Origin: Gracilaria gracilis
Lineage: Eukaryota; Rhodophyta; Florideophyceae; Gracilariales; Gracilariaceae
Assembly (NCBI GenBank): GCA_030374805.1
Contig: JARGSG010000085.1
Location: 1 to 64,000 of the forward strand
DNA length: 64,000 nt
Direction: 5' to 3'
The notes below the pieces were generated by a model that saw only the letters and a program-made list of their open reading frames with translations, did not search any database and was not told where the DNA came from. Each line of letters starts with the position of its first letter. Position 1 is the stretch's first letter. Of the stretch, positions 46,469-56,931 are shown one piece after another. A program made the position numbers and the translations under genes.

Positions 46469-46930
46469 ATGAATCCTTACATGCTACAAGAATACAGATT
46501 GCTCTATGTACAAGACGAGTACTTATCTACTCACCTAGGTAAAATCTCCAATATTCCATTTACGCAGAACGTAATTGTATGGAACATAATACACATATGC
46601 CTTGGGTTCTATCAAATCAAAGGCCCATTTGTTAAAGAAGTAGACTTCCAAATATTATGCAGACTACTAAGTCCATACAGTCCGCAACTTTTTGATGAGT
46701 ATGAAGAGGAATTTATACTACAACTATACTTTGTAATAATTGGTACGTACGGTCACTACCAAAGAGCCGGAAACTACCTTCCATGTATAAGAAATGCAGT
46801 AAAGAACTTCTTTGAAAAGAGAAGAGTGGAAATATTCAAATTGAATGAAATAGACGCACATCCGAAGATCCCATACCCAACTATGTATCCATCCCTGCTG
46901 GAACAGCTTTACAGGAATAAGCATAAATAG
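46469..46930 (+). CDS. Extra 3' ORF 1 of the Gypsy-like element
   Basis: 153 codons, whole, starting 25 bp after the Pol stop. Natural composition, rich in Tyr, Phe and Leu, with no signal peptide or clear membrane helix. It shares several blocks with the next ORF: QNVIVWNIIHICLGFYQ here and QNVILWNIFHISLAYYQ there, and an IIGTYGHY / IIGIIGHY block later. Position matches where some Gypsy elements carry an envelope-like gene, but nothing in it looks like an envelope. The family is unknown to me. Being open while Pol is broken could be chance, since the ORF is short. Confidence 0.6.
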   Translation: MNPYMLQEYRLLYVQDEYLSTHLGKISNIPFTQNVIVWNIIHICLGFYQIKGPFVKEVDFQILCRLLSPYSPQLFDEYEEEFILQLYFVIIGTYGHYQRAGNYLPCIRNAVKNFFEKRRVEIFKLNEIDAHPKIPYPTMYPSLLEQLYRNKHK

Positions 46931-46990
46931 AAGGCGCGGAGCAAAGAACAACGAGTTCTTCACTCGCCCATCATCAAACGAGTTCTCAAC

Positions 46991-47410
46991 ATGAGTTTGA
47001 ACAGCAAGGATCTTGTTCAATTACAATTCGCTCAGATGAAACTAGCCGACTGCCTGTTAGCCGTTACTTCCGACCGAAATAAACAAAATGTTATATTATG
47101 GAATATATTCCATATATCTTTGGCATACTATCAATTTCAGGGACCATTGATTTCGGAAATTGATAAAAATACAATACTTGCGTTATACGAAAGGCATGAA
47201 TCAAAAGTATGCCTTTCACTTACTGAAAGTAGAATGATACAACTGCATTATTACATTATTGGGATCATTGGACATTATCCAGAAGAACGTAAGGCCTATA
47301 TTCACATTGCAGAACGAGTTTCGAAATACTTACGAGAAGGAATAGGTTCACCAGTTACATTAGATATTCCCAAAGGCGGCAGACATTCATTTTTGCCGTA
47401 CCCAAACTAG
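46991..47410 (+). CDS. Extra 3' ORF 2 of the Gypsy-like element, related to ORF 1
   Basis: 139 codons, whole, 60 bp after ORF 1. It aligns with ORF 1 over most of its length at perhaps 30% identity: the QNVILWNIFHISLAYYQ block near residue 35, an acidic middle, then QLHYYIIGIIGHY near residue 85 and an alpha-helical tail. The two look like an old tandem duplication inside the element. Followed by an A-rich stretch and the polypurine tract. Function unknown. Confidence 0.6.
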   Translation: MSLNSKDLVQLQFAQMKLADCLLAVTSDRNKQNVILWNIFHISLAYYQFQGPLISEIDKNTILALYERHESKVCLSLTESRMIQLHYYIIGIIGHYPEERKAYIHIAERVSKYLREGIGSPVTLDIPKGGRHSFLPYPN

Positions 47411-47533
47411 ATAATGAAGAACATAAGAACGGAAAAAAGAAACGAAAAGAACAAAATCAAAGAAAGAAAACAAACAAAAAAAGAAAAAAGCAAAATAAAA
47501 GTAAAATATCATATAATTTGAGGACAAATTCTT

Positions 47534-47550
47534 AAAGAAAAGAGGAGCAG
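47534..47550 (+). promoter_or_regulatory. Polypurine tract
   Basis: AAAGAAAAGAGGAGCAG directly before LTR A, as expected for plus-strand priming. Confidence 0.7.
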
Positions 47551-47551
47551 T

Positions 47552-47939
47552 TGTAGCATATGGCGATTATGGAAGGGGCTTGAACGCATTGCTTTTGCCC
47601 CTTTCACGCGCATATGCTCAGCTGGTACACTCACTGAGTTATCAGTGCTGTATAGGTATATAAAGTAAGAATAGAGGCTTTATTGGTAGTGTTGTTTTTA
47701 GCAGTACTATCATCTATTTGTTACGCTATATAAACCGTCTTGGACTTCTGTTCCCAGAAGTCTGGGCAACTCCCCTCGCACCTGACCAGTCCAAAGAAGG
47801 TTGAGCTCATCAGCAGTCCTTTATCCAGCGCGAGCGCGGTCAGAGCAAAATCGTAGCATAAAGTCTTCTATTTTATATATTCGAAAACTATATACATTAC
47901 AACAGTAAGTTAAGTACACGCCTACTGCGCACGATGATT
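47552..47939 (+). repeat. LTR copy A (3' LTR)
   Basis: 388 bp starting TGTAGCATATGG. It carries GGTATATAAAG and ends GCACGATGATT, about three bases short of the end seen in copy B. It runs straight into the inverted copy B. Confidence 0.85.
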
Positions 47940-47951
47940 GCGATGCTACCA
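47940..47951 (-). promoter_or_regulatory. Primer-binding-site copy at the A/B junction
   Basis: On the minus strand this is TGGTAGCATCGC, placed two bases after the end of LTR B exactly as TGGTAGCATTGC follows LTR C. It shows that copy B joined with its inner side facing LTR A. Confidence 0.55.
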
Positions 47952-47953
47952 AT

Positions 47954-48344
47954 TGTAATCATCGTGCGCAGTAGGCGTGTACTTAACTTACTGTTGTAAT
48001 GTAAATAGTTTTTGAATATATAAAATAGAAGGCTTTATGCTACGATTTTGCTCTGACCGCGCTCGCGCTGGATAAAGGACTGCTGATGAGCTCAACCTTC
48101 TTTGGACTGGTCAGGTGCGAGGGGAGTTGCCCAGACTTCTGGGAACAGAAGTCCGAGACGGTTTATATAGCGTAACAAATAGATGATAGTACTGCTAAAA
48201 ACAAAACTACCAATAAAGCCTCTATTCTTACTTTATATACCTATACAGCACTGATAACTCAGTGAGTGTACCAGCTGAGCATTTGCGCGTGAAAAGGGCA
48301 AAAGCAATGCTTTCAAGCCCCTCCCAAAATTGCCATATGCTACA
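47954..48344 (-). repeat. LTR copy B, inverted
   Basis: 391 bp, reverse complement of LTR A with about 11 differences by eye. With A it makes a palindrome of about 790 bp with a 14-bp centre. Its outer end TGTAGCATATGG abuts AACGG at 48345. Confidence 0.85.
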
Positions 48345-48349
48345 AACGG
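48345..48349. repeat. Target-site duplication AACGG, right
   Basis: Matches 36617-36621. A chance match has odds of about 1 in 1000. Confidence 0.6.
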
Positions 48350-48860
48350 TGCCACTCACATGTACACAACAATCAATCAAGAGCATTAAGCAAACTTCAA
48401 CACAATTTTCATCCAACGGCACCATCACCAGACCCCTAGCGTACAACGACAACAAAGTCTTATTTTTCTTGAATCAAAGAGCAAATTTACAGTGCATCTA
48501 TTAGTACGTCTACAAATATACCAAAAACAGTGAAAATTTTTGCTTAACGTCTTGTTACCTGTCAGAACTGCATACATTTCACCATTTTTTGGGCTTCAAA
48601 ATTCCCAAAAAGGCAATCTGTTTAACTGCCTTATAAATATTAATAAGATATTTTTTACTTATTTCACTATCTTAAACTGCTTTTATAGCAACAGTGCAAC
48701 AAGTAATGTTCTAGAAAACTGACGACAAGCCGACTAAATAATCAAAACTTTACGTTTTGCAAAACCCAAAACTAATTATACCATGTGCATCGGCGCAATA
48801 AACAGATATTGGTGTCTCTGAAAACTTTATCTCATTATTGCGATGCCAAATTACGATAAT
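48350..48860. other. AT-rich spacer, no gene seen
   Basis: AT-rich, short ORFs only. The left end of piggyBac-2 copy 1 may lie here, but I could not fix it. Confidence 0.4.
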
Positions 48861-48869
48861 ACTCTTAAA

Positions 48870-50526
48870 TTATTTTTTTATGAGTGTTTCCACTTGGCCC
48901 TCTTCACACTATTTTGAAAAAGACGAACATGAACTTGGAAAATAATGGTGAGTTTTTGACAAATAGAGGGGAGCTTCTGAGTTTTTTGCCGTGAGTTTTT
49001 AAATGAGCCGGCTAAAGTTTAACAGGAGAAGAGATCTGCGGGGCCCAAAACCAGCATCTAGTTATATATCTTTCAGCCTCTCATTGATGAGGCAATGTCA
49101 CGGAATAGGTTTGAAATTTTGAGGAGTTGTATTTGTTTCATTAATAACGCTGCTCAAGAGAACTAGAGCATACCTCGCTAGAATTTATTTACTGTTTACT
49201 GATTTCGTGAAGGAAATCAATGATCATTGCCGTTCTTTCATGACAACTGCACATGTTTTATGCGTCGATAAAAGTATGTGAGGCTGGTATGGTCGGACAT
49301 GAGACTAGATTGATGCAGGGCTCCCGCATTATACCATGCTGGATCGAAAACTAGAAATAGATATGGAAATGAAAACCGTTTGCTGCGGGAGAAGTGGTAT
49401 CATGCCATATATTGAGCTCCATATGGATCTGAAGTCCCTGATCACGATTTTGCCACAGAACATACTCATGGAACCACGATTTTACTTCGATTAGTCCAGC
49501 CCTGGTTTATATCTGAATCCCATGTCTGTGCAGATTCTTTTTATGCATCGGTGAAGATAGGTATTGCAATTTTTAAAAAGGGCTGCGCTTCAGTGGAGAT
49601 ATCAAAAACGCAACGCACCAGTATTCTATGAAGCATTTGTCAGAGAACGCTTTAAAGAATCGTAGAGATTTTGTTTCAGTGGTTTCTAATGGGAAAGGTT
49701 TGAATACGTATCTAATGACGGTAATGTAGTTCGATAGGGAAAGAAGGTATCTTATACCAATATGCAGCACTGTGAACCCTGGAAGCTCAATCATCCGACA
49801 AAGATGGGGGAGACAGGGAACTTTTTCAAGAAAAGTTGAGCTTGAAGTTCCGATACCCCAAGATTGTGAGGAACACTACAAGACGTGTTCCGTGATTGAA
49901 AGATACAACAGATGCCGTCAAGACGACTTAAAACTGGAAAAGCAAATTGAGGTGAAAGATTGGTCGTTCCGTGTGAATTCATCTTTATTAGCCATATGTA
50001 TGGTTGATGCGTAGATGCCATACAACGCTGATAATGATATGCGGAAGGTATTATCTCCGTATACCTTCTATTCGAAGCTGGATGACGAGTTTATCATAAA
50101 TACGTGGGACTAGACCGCTTTAATGAGTCGAGAAGAAGAACAAATGGAAGTAGGAGATGATATTCCCTGGCCCACAGGAACTGGTTTCCATCTTATTCAG
50201 ACTAATCGCAAGAAAAAAACGAGTGAAGGTATGATTACAAAGTCGTCATATAAAGTACGATCCGAAGTGTGCAGAAGGAATGCGAAGTATAAGTTTTTAT
50301 GTTCTGAATGCTACATATCTTTGAAATGTGAAGTGTATTATTTATGTCACACTGTTACCGGAAGAGACTGCTTCAAGAACCGTATTGAGTTACGTCACGG
50401 TGTCAAGAAGCAATAGAAGCACATCTGTTTTCAACATTTCCGTAAACATCTAAGTAAACAAGCATTGATATGAAATAAAAAACACGTATAGAAACACATT
50501 TTGAACAAGAGTTTTCTAAGCCTTAA
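48870..50526 (+). mobile_element. piggyBac-2, copy 1 (plus orientation), decayed
   Basis: The sequence aligns with 57093-58840 in reverse orientation over about 1.6 kb. Its right end is a TTAA at 50523-50526. The left limit is where the two copies stop matching (about 48870). It carries a strongly decayed transposase of the DDE_Tnp_1_7 type: about 49410-50416 keeps EHTHGTTILLRLVQPWF, RYNRCRQDDLKLEKQIEVKDW and a Cys-rich C-terminal finger (CRRN..CSECYISLKCEVYYLC). Compared with copy 2 it has more stops. Confidence 0.7.
50123..50416 (+). pseudogene. C-terminal part of piggyBac-2 transposase, copy 1
   Basis: 97 open codons starting MSREEEQMEVGDDIPWP and ending in the Cys-rich finger with CSECYISLKCEVYYLCH. 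Near-identical to 57241-57495 on the other strand. It is the tail of the broken gene that begins upstream. Confidence 0.7.
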
Positions 50527-50960
50527 GCCCCCTCGTAATTCAACCCGCGTTTTGGAAGATGCCAGATAAAATTTACTCTTTGACGAAACTGCCTCTTTAG
50601 CGGATATCATCTTGTTCTGTTTGTTGTTGAAGTGAGTGTATAAAACTTTCTGAGTGTAAACGTGTTACTAAAATTATTCGAGCACCGTAAGGAGTTTTTG
50701 AGTTTCAATAAACTCAGCGAGGTTCCAACTCTGATTGAGTTTGCTCAAATAGGATATCAAGACCACTGAGTTGTGAATACTGACCGTTTTGCCACACAGA
50801 GCACTACTCTACCGACTGTTCAAAGACTTTTCAAATTTCAAAATTTGAAAAGTCCCCACTATATGGCTGAAATTTAATTTTTTTCTTTACTTCACTCTTT
50901 CAACGGGCTGACCTTATATGAAGTCAACGAGTGGGACCAATAAACAGTAGGTCTTGTCAG
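50527..50960 (+). repeat. Left long terminal inverted repeat
   Basis: Reverse complement of about 52980-53436. It contains a near-palindromic block TTTTCAAATTTCAAAATTTGAAAAG at about 50827-50851, mirrored at about 53113-53140. Confidence 0.8.
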
Positions 50961-52500
50961 TTTTTTAGTTCGTTGAGGACTGATCGTGCCAGCGGCGGTC
51001 TTGAGTGAATAGTATGCGCAAGCTCAGCTGTACTTTCCATAGATATTGCACGACAATACATCCGTAGATGTTTCTTAAAAGGCTCAATGTACATGCTAGT
51101 GCCAGCAGAGCACTGCGAGGGGTCCAAAAGAAAGTCAGGGTATTGTACATTTTCCAGCAGTTTAACTTTCACGCGCTTCCGCCCACTGGAGCCTCGTCCC
51201 GTTCTCATAACTTCGGGGACCCCGAAAAGCCCTTCCTTTCTTGCCTGTGTGAGGAAACAAGGCTCATCAAATCCCCTAACGTTCTGCTTCAGTTCCATTG
51301 TCTTCGGAAGAAAGTTTGATATGGTGCAGTCATCAGGATCCAAAAGACGCAAGTACTTGGGGACAACTCGTAGTATCTCCTTAATCTCCTCTGCCTACCC
51401 CAAGAGGCTGGCATCATTGATAGCGTTGTCATAAAGGTCTTATCGTTCCGTTTCCGCCTGCGTGTTATGCTTTTTGTACAAAGCTATGCGGTCGACTGCG
51501 TGCGTTAATAATTGGAGAAGAATTGGGCGGCTACGGATTTTCGAAGGCAACATATTTTCAAAATGTCAAACAACGTCGCACATTTTTGCGTTGGCAGGAC
51601 TGCCATGATGTATTTCAAATCATCATCTTTGTCTCCAGAAGCAAGACAGCGAAAACGTTCGGTTGATTTAAGGTCATTATTATATGCCTTCATGAGATGC
51701 TTGGCTCGAGAAAGAAGCAATTCATGGCTTGTTTTGTCACCGATGACGTGCACAATACGCGCAAAAGTTGTTTCACTTCATCAAAGCTTCTGAGCATCCT
51801 CCATCAGAAGGTTTGAGAAGGCTAGTGGGACCTACAATATGCCCGAAGGAGTCCCATACGGCGGAGATCGCTGAAAGTGTGCTGAAGTGCAGAGTGCCAG
51901 AAATTTTTCGATGGGGGGCGCGGTGCAGATGAGGACCAGTCAGGTCATGTTGAGTTGGCGTCGGTGAAGCCAAAGAAAATTTGGGCCACTGCAAAACATG
52001 CGCTACGCAGGCATGGTTGTGTTGGGTTTCAGTTCCTGCGTTAGGATTTGTCTCGAGCAAAGGTTCAACGCCTCGAGAGTGGTTTCGGAAAAATCTTCGT
52101 GGGCCCTTTTGGGAATGCAAGCCTGTGGCGGTCACTGAAAAACGGTTACGATGGGGAGTTTCGCGATTGTGCCAAGATGACTAGTGCCGCCCTCCGTGTA
52201 GTGCTAGCCAGAACAGCGTGGCACAAAATGCGCGCCAAATTCGAAGGTGACTCTCAAGATCGGCATGACCGGCCCAAAGAAGAATCAATATGGTCGCAGG
52301 AAAGTAGAAGAGACGTTTCCTTTACATCCTGAACGTTCCAAAACTTTGCCGCAATTCTTATCGCAAGCGATTGACTCTCTCGCAGCAATTTCAAACTACC
52401 CTGCTTCCTCGGCATGTTTTCTTGAGCAATTCTACTCTCTAAATAGGGTAAGTTTGAAAGGGATGTACGAGGGTGGCACAATTGCAAAGACTGCACGTGC
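50957..52500 (-). pseudogene. Decayed coding interior of the long-TIR element
   Basis: Minus-strand open stretches at 50957-51352 (131 codons, ending RSVLNELKN), 51505-51753 and 52254-52496 have natural composition: KVKLLENVQYPDFLLDPSQC, DDDLKYIMAVLPTQKCATL. They may be parts of one dead transposase. I recognise no catalytic motif. Plus-strand ORFs in the same place weaken the case. Confidence 0.3.
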
Positions 52501-52979
52501 CGAGTCCCCGTGATGAGGTATCAGTGCTTCCAAGTGCGGAACTTGGGCACTGGTTGGACTAGATTTGGCATGAAATGCTTTCACCGTGAAAAAATTCACG
52601 CCGCGCACTGGAAGGTAAATTCTGACAGTATCTAGTACAGGTCAAGAGAAGTGCGACATTTACAGATGTAGTAAAATGACAATTGCTCTTTAGTTCTCCA
52701 AACACGCTTCTAACGGGGGGGTTCAGTTTTTCTACGCAATAGTGGGCCTTGTAGTTAAAGGATTAAATGTCGCTCCTGCTGAGGAACGTTTCAAGCTGTA
52801 GTTCATGGCAATCGTTTAAACATTGTGAGGTGAAAATGGCGAGATTTGGAAAGTGGGTATAATCTAGTTTATTGAATTCACGAACTTATATTTCTAATGA
52901 GCCGGCGCCACAGCACTGTATCTTGGTGACCCTAGACCATCCCTGTCAATTGAAAGCAAACAGAGTAGTTGTTGCTTCT

Positions 52980-53436
52980 GATTCAGGAAGGTCTAGTGTC
53001 TATCGGACCAACCCGTTGACCTCATGTGAGGTCAAAATGATGTCGTATGGGATCAGCCCATTGAAGAAGAACCGAAGGAAAAAAAATACATTTCAGCCCT
53101 ATGGGGGGGACTTTTCAGATTTCAAAATTTGAAAAGTCTTTGAGCAGTCGGTATAGTAGTACTCTTTCCGGCAAAGCGGTCAGTATTCACAGCCCGGTGG
53201 TCTTGATATCCTACTTAAGCAAACCCAACCACAGTTCGAACCTCGCTGAGTACATTGAAACCCAAAAACTCCTTACGGAGCTCGAATAATTTTGGTAACA
53301 TATTTACACTCAGAACGTTTTATACATCCACTTGAACAACAGACAGAACAAGATAAAATCGGTTAAAGAGGCAGTTTCGTCAAAGTGTAATCATTATCTG
53401 GCATCTTCTAAAACGCGGGTTGAATTATTAGGGGGC
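52980..53436 (-). repeat. Right long terminal inverted repeat
   Basis: Inverted partner of 50527-50960, ending GGGGGC before TTA. Confidence 0.8.
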
Positions 53437-53791
53437 TTAGAGCATCTCCAACGGGCGAAGCAAAGAAGAATATAAGTGTTTTGCTTCCTGCTCACATCTC
53501 CTCCGGGTGAGAATTGGCAGTATAGTTTTGAACAGGTACTAACTTCCTGGGCAAATTGAGTGGATTTGCCTCAGGAATATGAACCTGTTCGGAATACAAG
53601 TAGCAACAGACTTTCCCCGTGTGTGTCACTCAGTGGCTGACCACGGCAAACTTTGGCGAGAAAAAACAGAAACACCCGAGTCCAAAATGACGCATGTGAA
53701 CAAAATGCCCGATGTGTTCCATCTCGACCAACTCGTTCTAACTAATCAGGTCTGAATTCGGCGCGCTGTATTATTAAAAATTGTTCCACGA

Positions 53792-55336
53792 TTGAACCAA
53801 AGAAGCAGAATACCAGAGGTCCAAGCTTTTCACCTCAAGAATACATTGCAGTGGCAAGAGCATATATCAAAACATCCGAGAACAGCATTCTCGGAACAAA
53901 TTGCAAAAAAGGCTCTTCTTTACATAATCACCAAGATCTACAATGACATTTTCAAACCCACAAACCGTTTAGCCCGTTCCCCGGAATCTATTCGTAATCG
54001 TGTCAAACTCTTGAAAACAAAGTTTGTGCAATTTACAGCGTGCTATATGAGAGTAGTTCGTTTCAATCCGTCTGAACATAACGAAGAAGATAAGCTTCGC
54101 ATGGCGACCGCTTTGTTTAATGGAATTAAGATAACAACTCCGAATGATGACGCAAGGGAGCACTTTAAATTTATGAAGGCTTGGGAGATACTCAAAGAGC
54201 ACCCTAAATTTACGACAGATATCAGCCAAGAACAGTCGCTTACCGAAAACAGCAGCAAAGAAAGCGAAAGTAAGGACGCCCAGGAACAAAGTCAAAGAGA
54301 ACTCAAGCAGAATTGTAGTGCAATGCTCGCAAGCTGGAAAACACCAGAAGACACCCGAATTTTCTTCTCACGAGGCAAACCCAGCTGTAGAGCCCTTCCA
54401 GGAATGGCACCACAATGTCGGGTGTAACACTGAGGTCAACCATTCACGACCAGCGTAGGAAGGTGAGACAAGAAGCTACTCCGCGTAAGCGGCGTGGGTG
54501 TGTTATCCTCCAAGGAGGCAAAGTGTCCACAGTGTGGCGGGTGCGACGCAGTGTCTGCATAGGCCGCGGGTCGCGGGGGGCAACCCAAAAGAACAAAAAA
54601 AAGACGGGTGAGTCACAAGAGTAACATAGGGAAAACGGCAAAGCCGGAGGACACCTTATGCAAGGTGGAACACGACAATAGTTGGTAAATACTCCCAGCA
54701 ATGGGTTCGTTTAGGTGACGCAGGGGGATAGAATGCCCGTTGGCAACGGCGTATCCCTCCGTGGAGGAGTGCCATACGGACGAAGGCGAAGAAGTCTAGA
54801 GCTAACCCTGGTTGGGGAGATTTACTGAGTGGCAGGGCCTTGGTGCTCTGGCACTATATAGTGTGTATAAACCTCCCTAAATTAGGCAAATACTAACTAA
54901 TAAATATCTAAAATACCACCAATGCTGTCCCATTCTCCCTGAGTCACTGTGTCTCACGTGTCCAGTCCACAATAGTGGTCAAAATATGTAGTCATATACT
55001 TCGCCCAACCGACATGTCGGAAAATTCCTAAGTCGCAGAATTCCCTCAAGGAGGGCGTTGCACTTCAAGAATGTTGAAACTGGTCATTCCAACAGCAAAA
55101 CCACACGCCCGCAAGGACGAAAAGCTGCAAAGGTAGAGTTTTCGAAACATAAGCAGTACGAGCAGAATCTAATAGTTGCCAAAGATGTATTGGAATTGCA
55201 AAGTAAGCGTGCCGAGGAGATCCAGCGTCAAGACAATATTTCGCTTCTCATTGCTTCTCCCGACAACACACCCGAAGCGGCAGAGTTCTTCCGATTTTAT
55301 GGAGAAAACGTCTTAGAAAGCCTCAAAGAGCAATAA
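53792..55336 (+). pseudogene. Harbinger Myb/SANT-like DNA-binding protein, split by an LTR
   Basis: The N-terminal part (53792 to 54415) has the trihelix-like helices of the Harbinger accessory protein (RNRVKLLKTKFVQFTACYMRV, HFKFMKAWEILKEHPKF), then a Ser/Glu/Lys-rich acidic linker. The C-terminal part (55058-55336) starts TTRPQGRKAAKVEF, the conserved tail of NAM-associated/Myb-like proteins, followed by a coiled helix ending ENVLESLKEQ. A 599-bp LTR-like insertion separates the two. The protein normally helps import and bind the transposase to the element ends. Confidence 0.7.
54416..55014. mobile_element. Probable solo LTR inside the Harbinger gene
   Basis: 599 bp with short inverted ends TGTCGG...CCGACA, a TATAAACC box (about 54868) and AATAAA (about 54898). 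Its composition is unlike the flanking gene. No clear 5-bp target duplication was found (CACAA left, TGTCG right), so the ends or the class may be off. Confidence 0.5.
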
Positions 55337-55632
55337 CAAAAAAAAGCGTAAGGGGAACAAGAAATCAAATGTGTTAGACGATGTGGTTTCGTCCGTTGTG
55401 CCTAAAAGCGACTCTTTTTTCAATGAGAAATATCAAAACTAGAAGTTTAACAGTCCCGCTTGTAGTCTCAGATTGCAAGAAGGACCTTCAAAATCGCCGG
55501 ACATCTCACATGGGCGTGAGCGCCGTGGCGAGCTTGCGAGCGGAGATGCTCGCGCGACCGTAAAGAAACCTATACTTTAGTATAGCAGAACATCTTGAAC
55601 AACCAGTCAAAACTTGTCATAGTAAAACCGGC
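55337..55632. other. Spacer between the two Harbinger genes
   Basis: Convergent 3' ends; no feature seen besides short ORFs. Confidence 0.5.
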
Positions 55633-56931
55633 TCACGTTGACCCATACAATCCCCACAAATGCTCCATCACGTCATCTTGTAACATTCTTTGTTCTAATT
55701 CGTCCCTCAAGAACTGTTCTACCCTGCATAGTGCGGCAATTGATCCCTCTACGACATCCAATACTTTTTTATCGACCCATACTGGGCGCCCGGAATGTGT
55801 GATCTCGACTTGGCCACATTCGTTCACCTGTCCCCAGGTCAGCTCTTCATCAGGCAAGCCTTCTTCTACGATCATATTGTACAAAATAATGCAACAAAGC
55901 ATAAAGTCCTTCATTTTAGATATATCCCAGACACGAGATGGGCGACGAATAATGTGCCATTTTCCCTGCAGTACTCCAAATGCTCGTTCCACCTCTTTCC
56001 GACGCCTTTCTTGTCTCTTTTCGTGCACTTTTTCTTTCTTAGAGATTGGCTCTTGCACTGTATGAATGAATATAGGGAACCTGGGATACAGACTATCGCA
56101 AAGATAGTAGGGTACATGCTTCTGCTTCCCGTTCAAAAACATATGATATCCTCGAGGGGAAGACCCCACTCAAAATTTTGTAGAATAAAGGTGACTTTTC
56201 AAGAACTTCTGTATCCTTTGGGCTGCCAGGGGTTCCAAAAAACGCGTGCCATGTCCACAAGCGATTGTCAGCTATGGTCCCTAGCGTCAATCCAGGGTTC
56301 TTTTCTTTTCCCTGATACTGTCCTCTCCAGGCAACAGGAAACTTTTCCAAATTCATTTGCAACAGTCAATGCTTCCAATCATACCTGGAAATCCAAGGTT
56401 CTTTGTTCTTCCTAAGATTCTCTTCAAATCTTCATCTGTTGGACATCGTAGGTACTGCTCTCCAAACGACTGAACTAAGCTCTTACAAAATTGTTTTAGA
56501 CACTCTGCAGCTGTCGATTGAGCCCTGCGCATGTACTTATCTACACTGTCTACCGCACCTCCGTATGCCAAAAGCCGAAGAGCGGCAGAAACTTTTTGCT
56601 CTACACTAAAGTCTAACTTTCACGTGCAGTCCGGTTTCTGCTGAAAGTATTTAAAGTTGCCTTCGAGTTTGTGGCGTATATTGTAGAAGATGGTCTTGCT
56701 GATCCGAAATCGACGGCGAATGTGGCCCGAGTGGTACACTGTATTTGCGCAAATATAGTCTTTTTGTAGTTGTGGATGTCCGTTGAACCTTTCACTGTTT
56801 ACATTTGGTTCTCGCCCTGTTCTAGAGCGTCCGTGAGCTGGTTTGTTGTCCTCACTTTCTGAGGAGCTCGAGATATCTTGCAAAAGCTCGTTTAGGGCTT
56901 CATCAAGCTCACAATTCACGAGCTCCGTCAT
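55633..56931 (-). pseudogene. PIF/Harbinger transposase (DDE, plant transposon protein type)
   Basis: About 430 residues across minus-strand frames. Parts in order: acidic N-terminus (MTELVNCELDEALNELLQDI), helix-turn-helix-like region, then LGFPGMIGSIDC with the first catalytic Asp, ADNRLWTWHAFFGTPGSPKD with conserved WHAFFG, YYLCDSLYPRFPIF with the second Asp, and ERAFGVLQGKWHIIRRP with the catalytic Glu. It ends at 55633. The gene is broken: one stop near 56620 and frame changes near 56360 and 56165. The DDE residues all seem kept, suggesting fairly recent death. Confidence 0.8.

Larger units (their letters stand above)
36622..48344 (+). mobile_element. Ty3/Gypsy-like element with a third, inverted LTR; broken
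   Basis: Boundaries are set by LTR copy C at the left, an inverted LTR copy B at the right, and AACGG on both outer sides. Order on the plus strand: LTR C, primer-binding site, leader (holding a piggyBac insertion 37312-41249), Gag, protease, reverse transcriptase, RNase H, integrase, two extra ORFs, polypurine tract, LTR A (same direction), LTR B (opposite direction). Integrase after RNase H places it with Gypsy. The pol region is interrupted by perhaps ten breaks; the two extra ORFs look whole. Without the piggyBac it would be about 7.8 kb. LTR C differs from A and B by about 15% by eye, A from B by about 3%. An alternative is that C belongs to a separate older insertion, but the shared AACGG argues for one unit. 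Confidence 0.65.
50527..53436. mobile_element. DNA element with about 450-bp terminal inverted repeats
   Basis: Outer ends GCCCCCT (50527) and the complementary AGGGGGC (53436). The inverted arms (about 50527-50960 and 52980-53436) match at roughly 85%. TTAA precedes the left end; TTA follows the right end, where a Harbinger element starts. A TTAA target with very long inverted ends suggests a Kolobok- or piggyBac-related element; Mutator-like elements also have long ends but make longer target duplications. The interior has decayed, unrecognised coding sequence, mostly on the minus strand. Confidence 0.65.
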
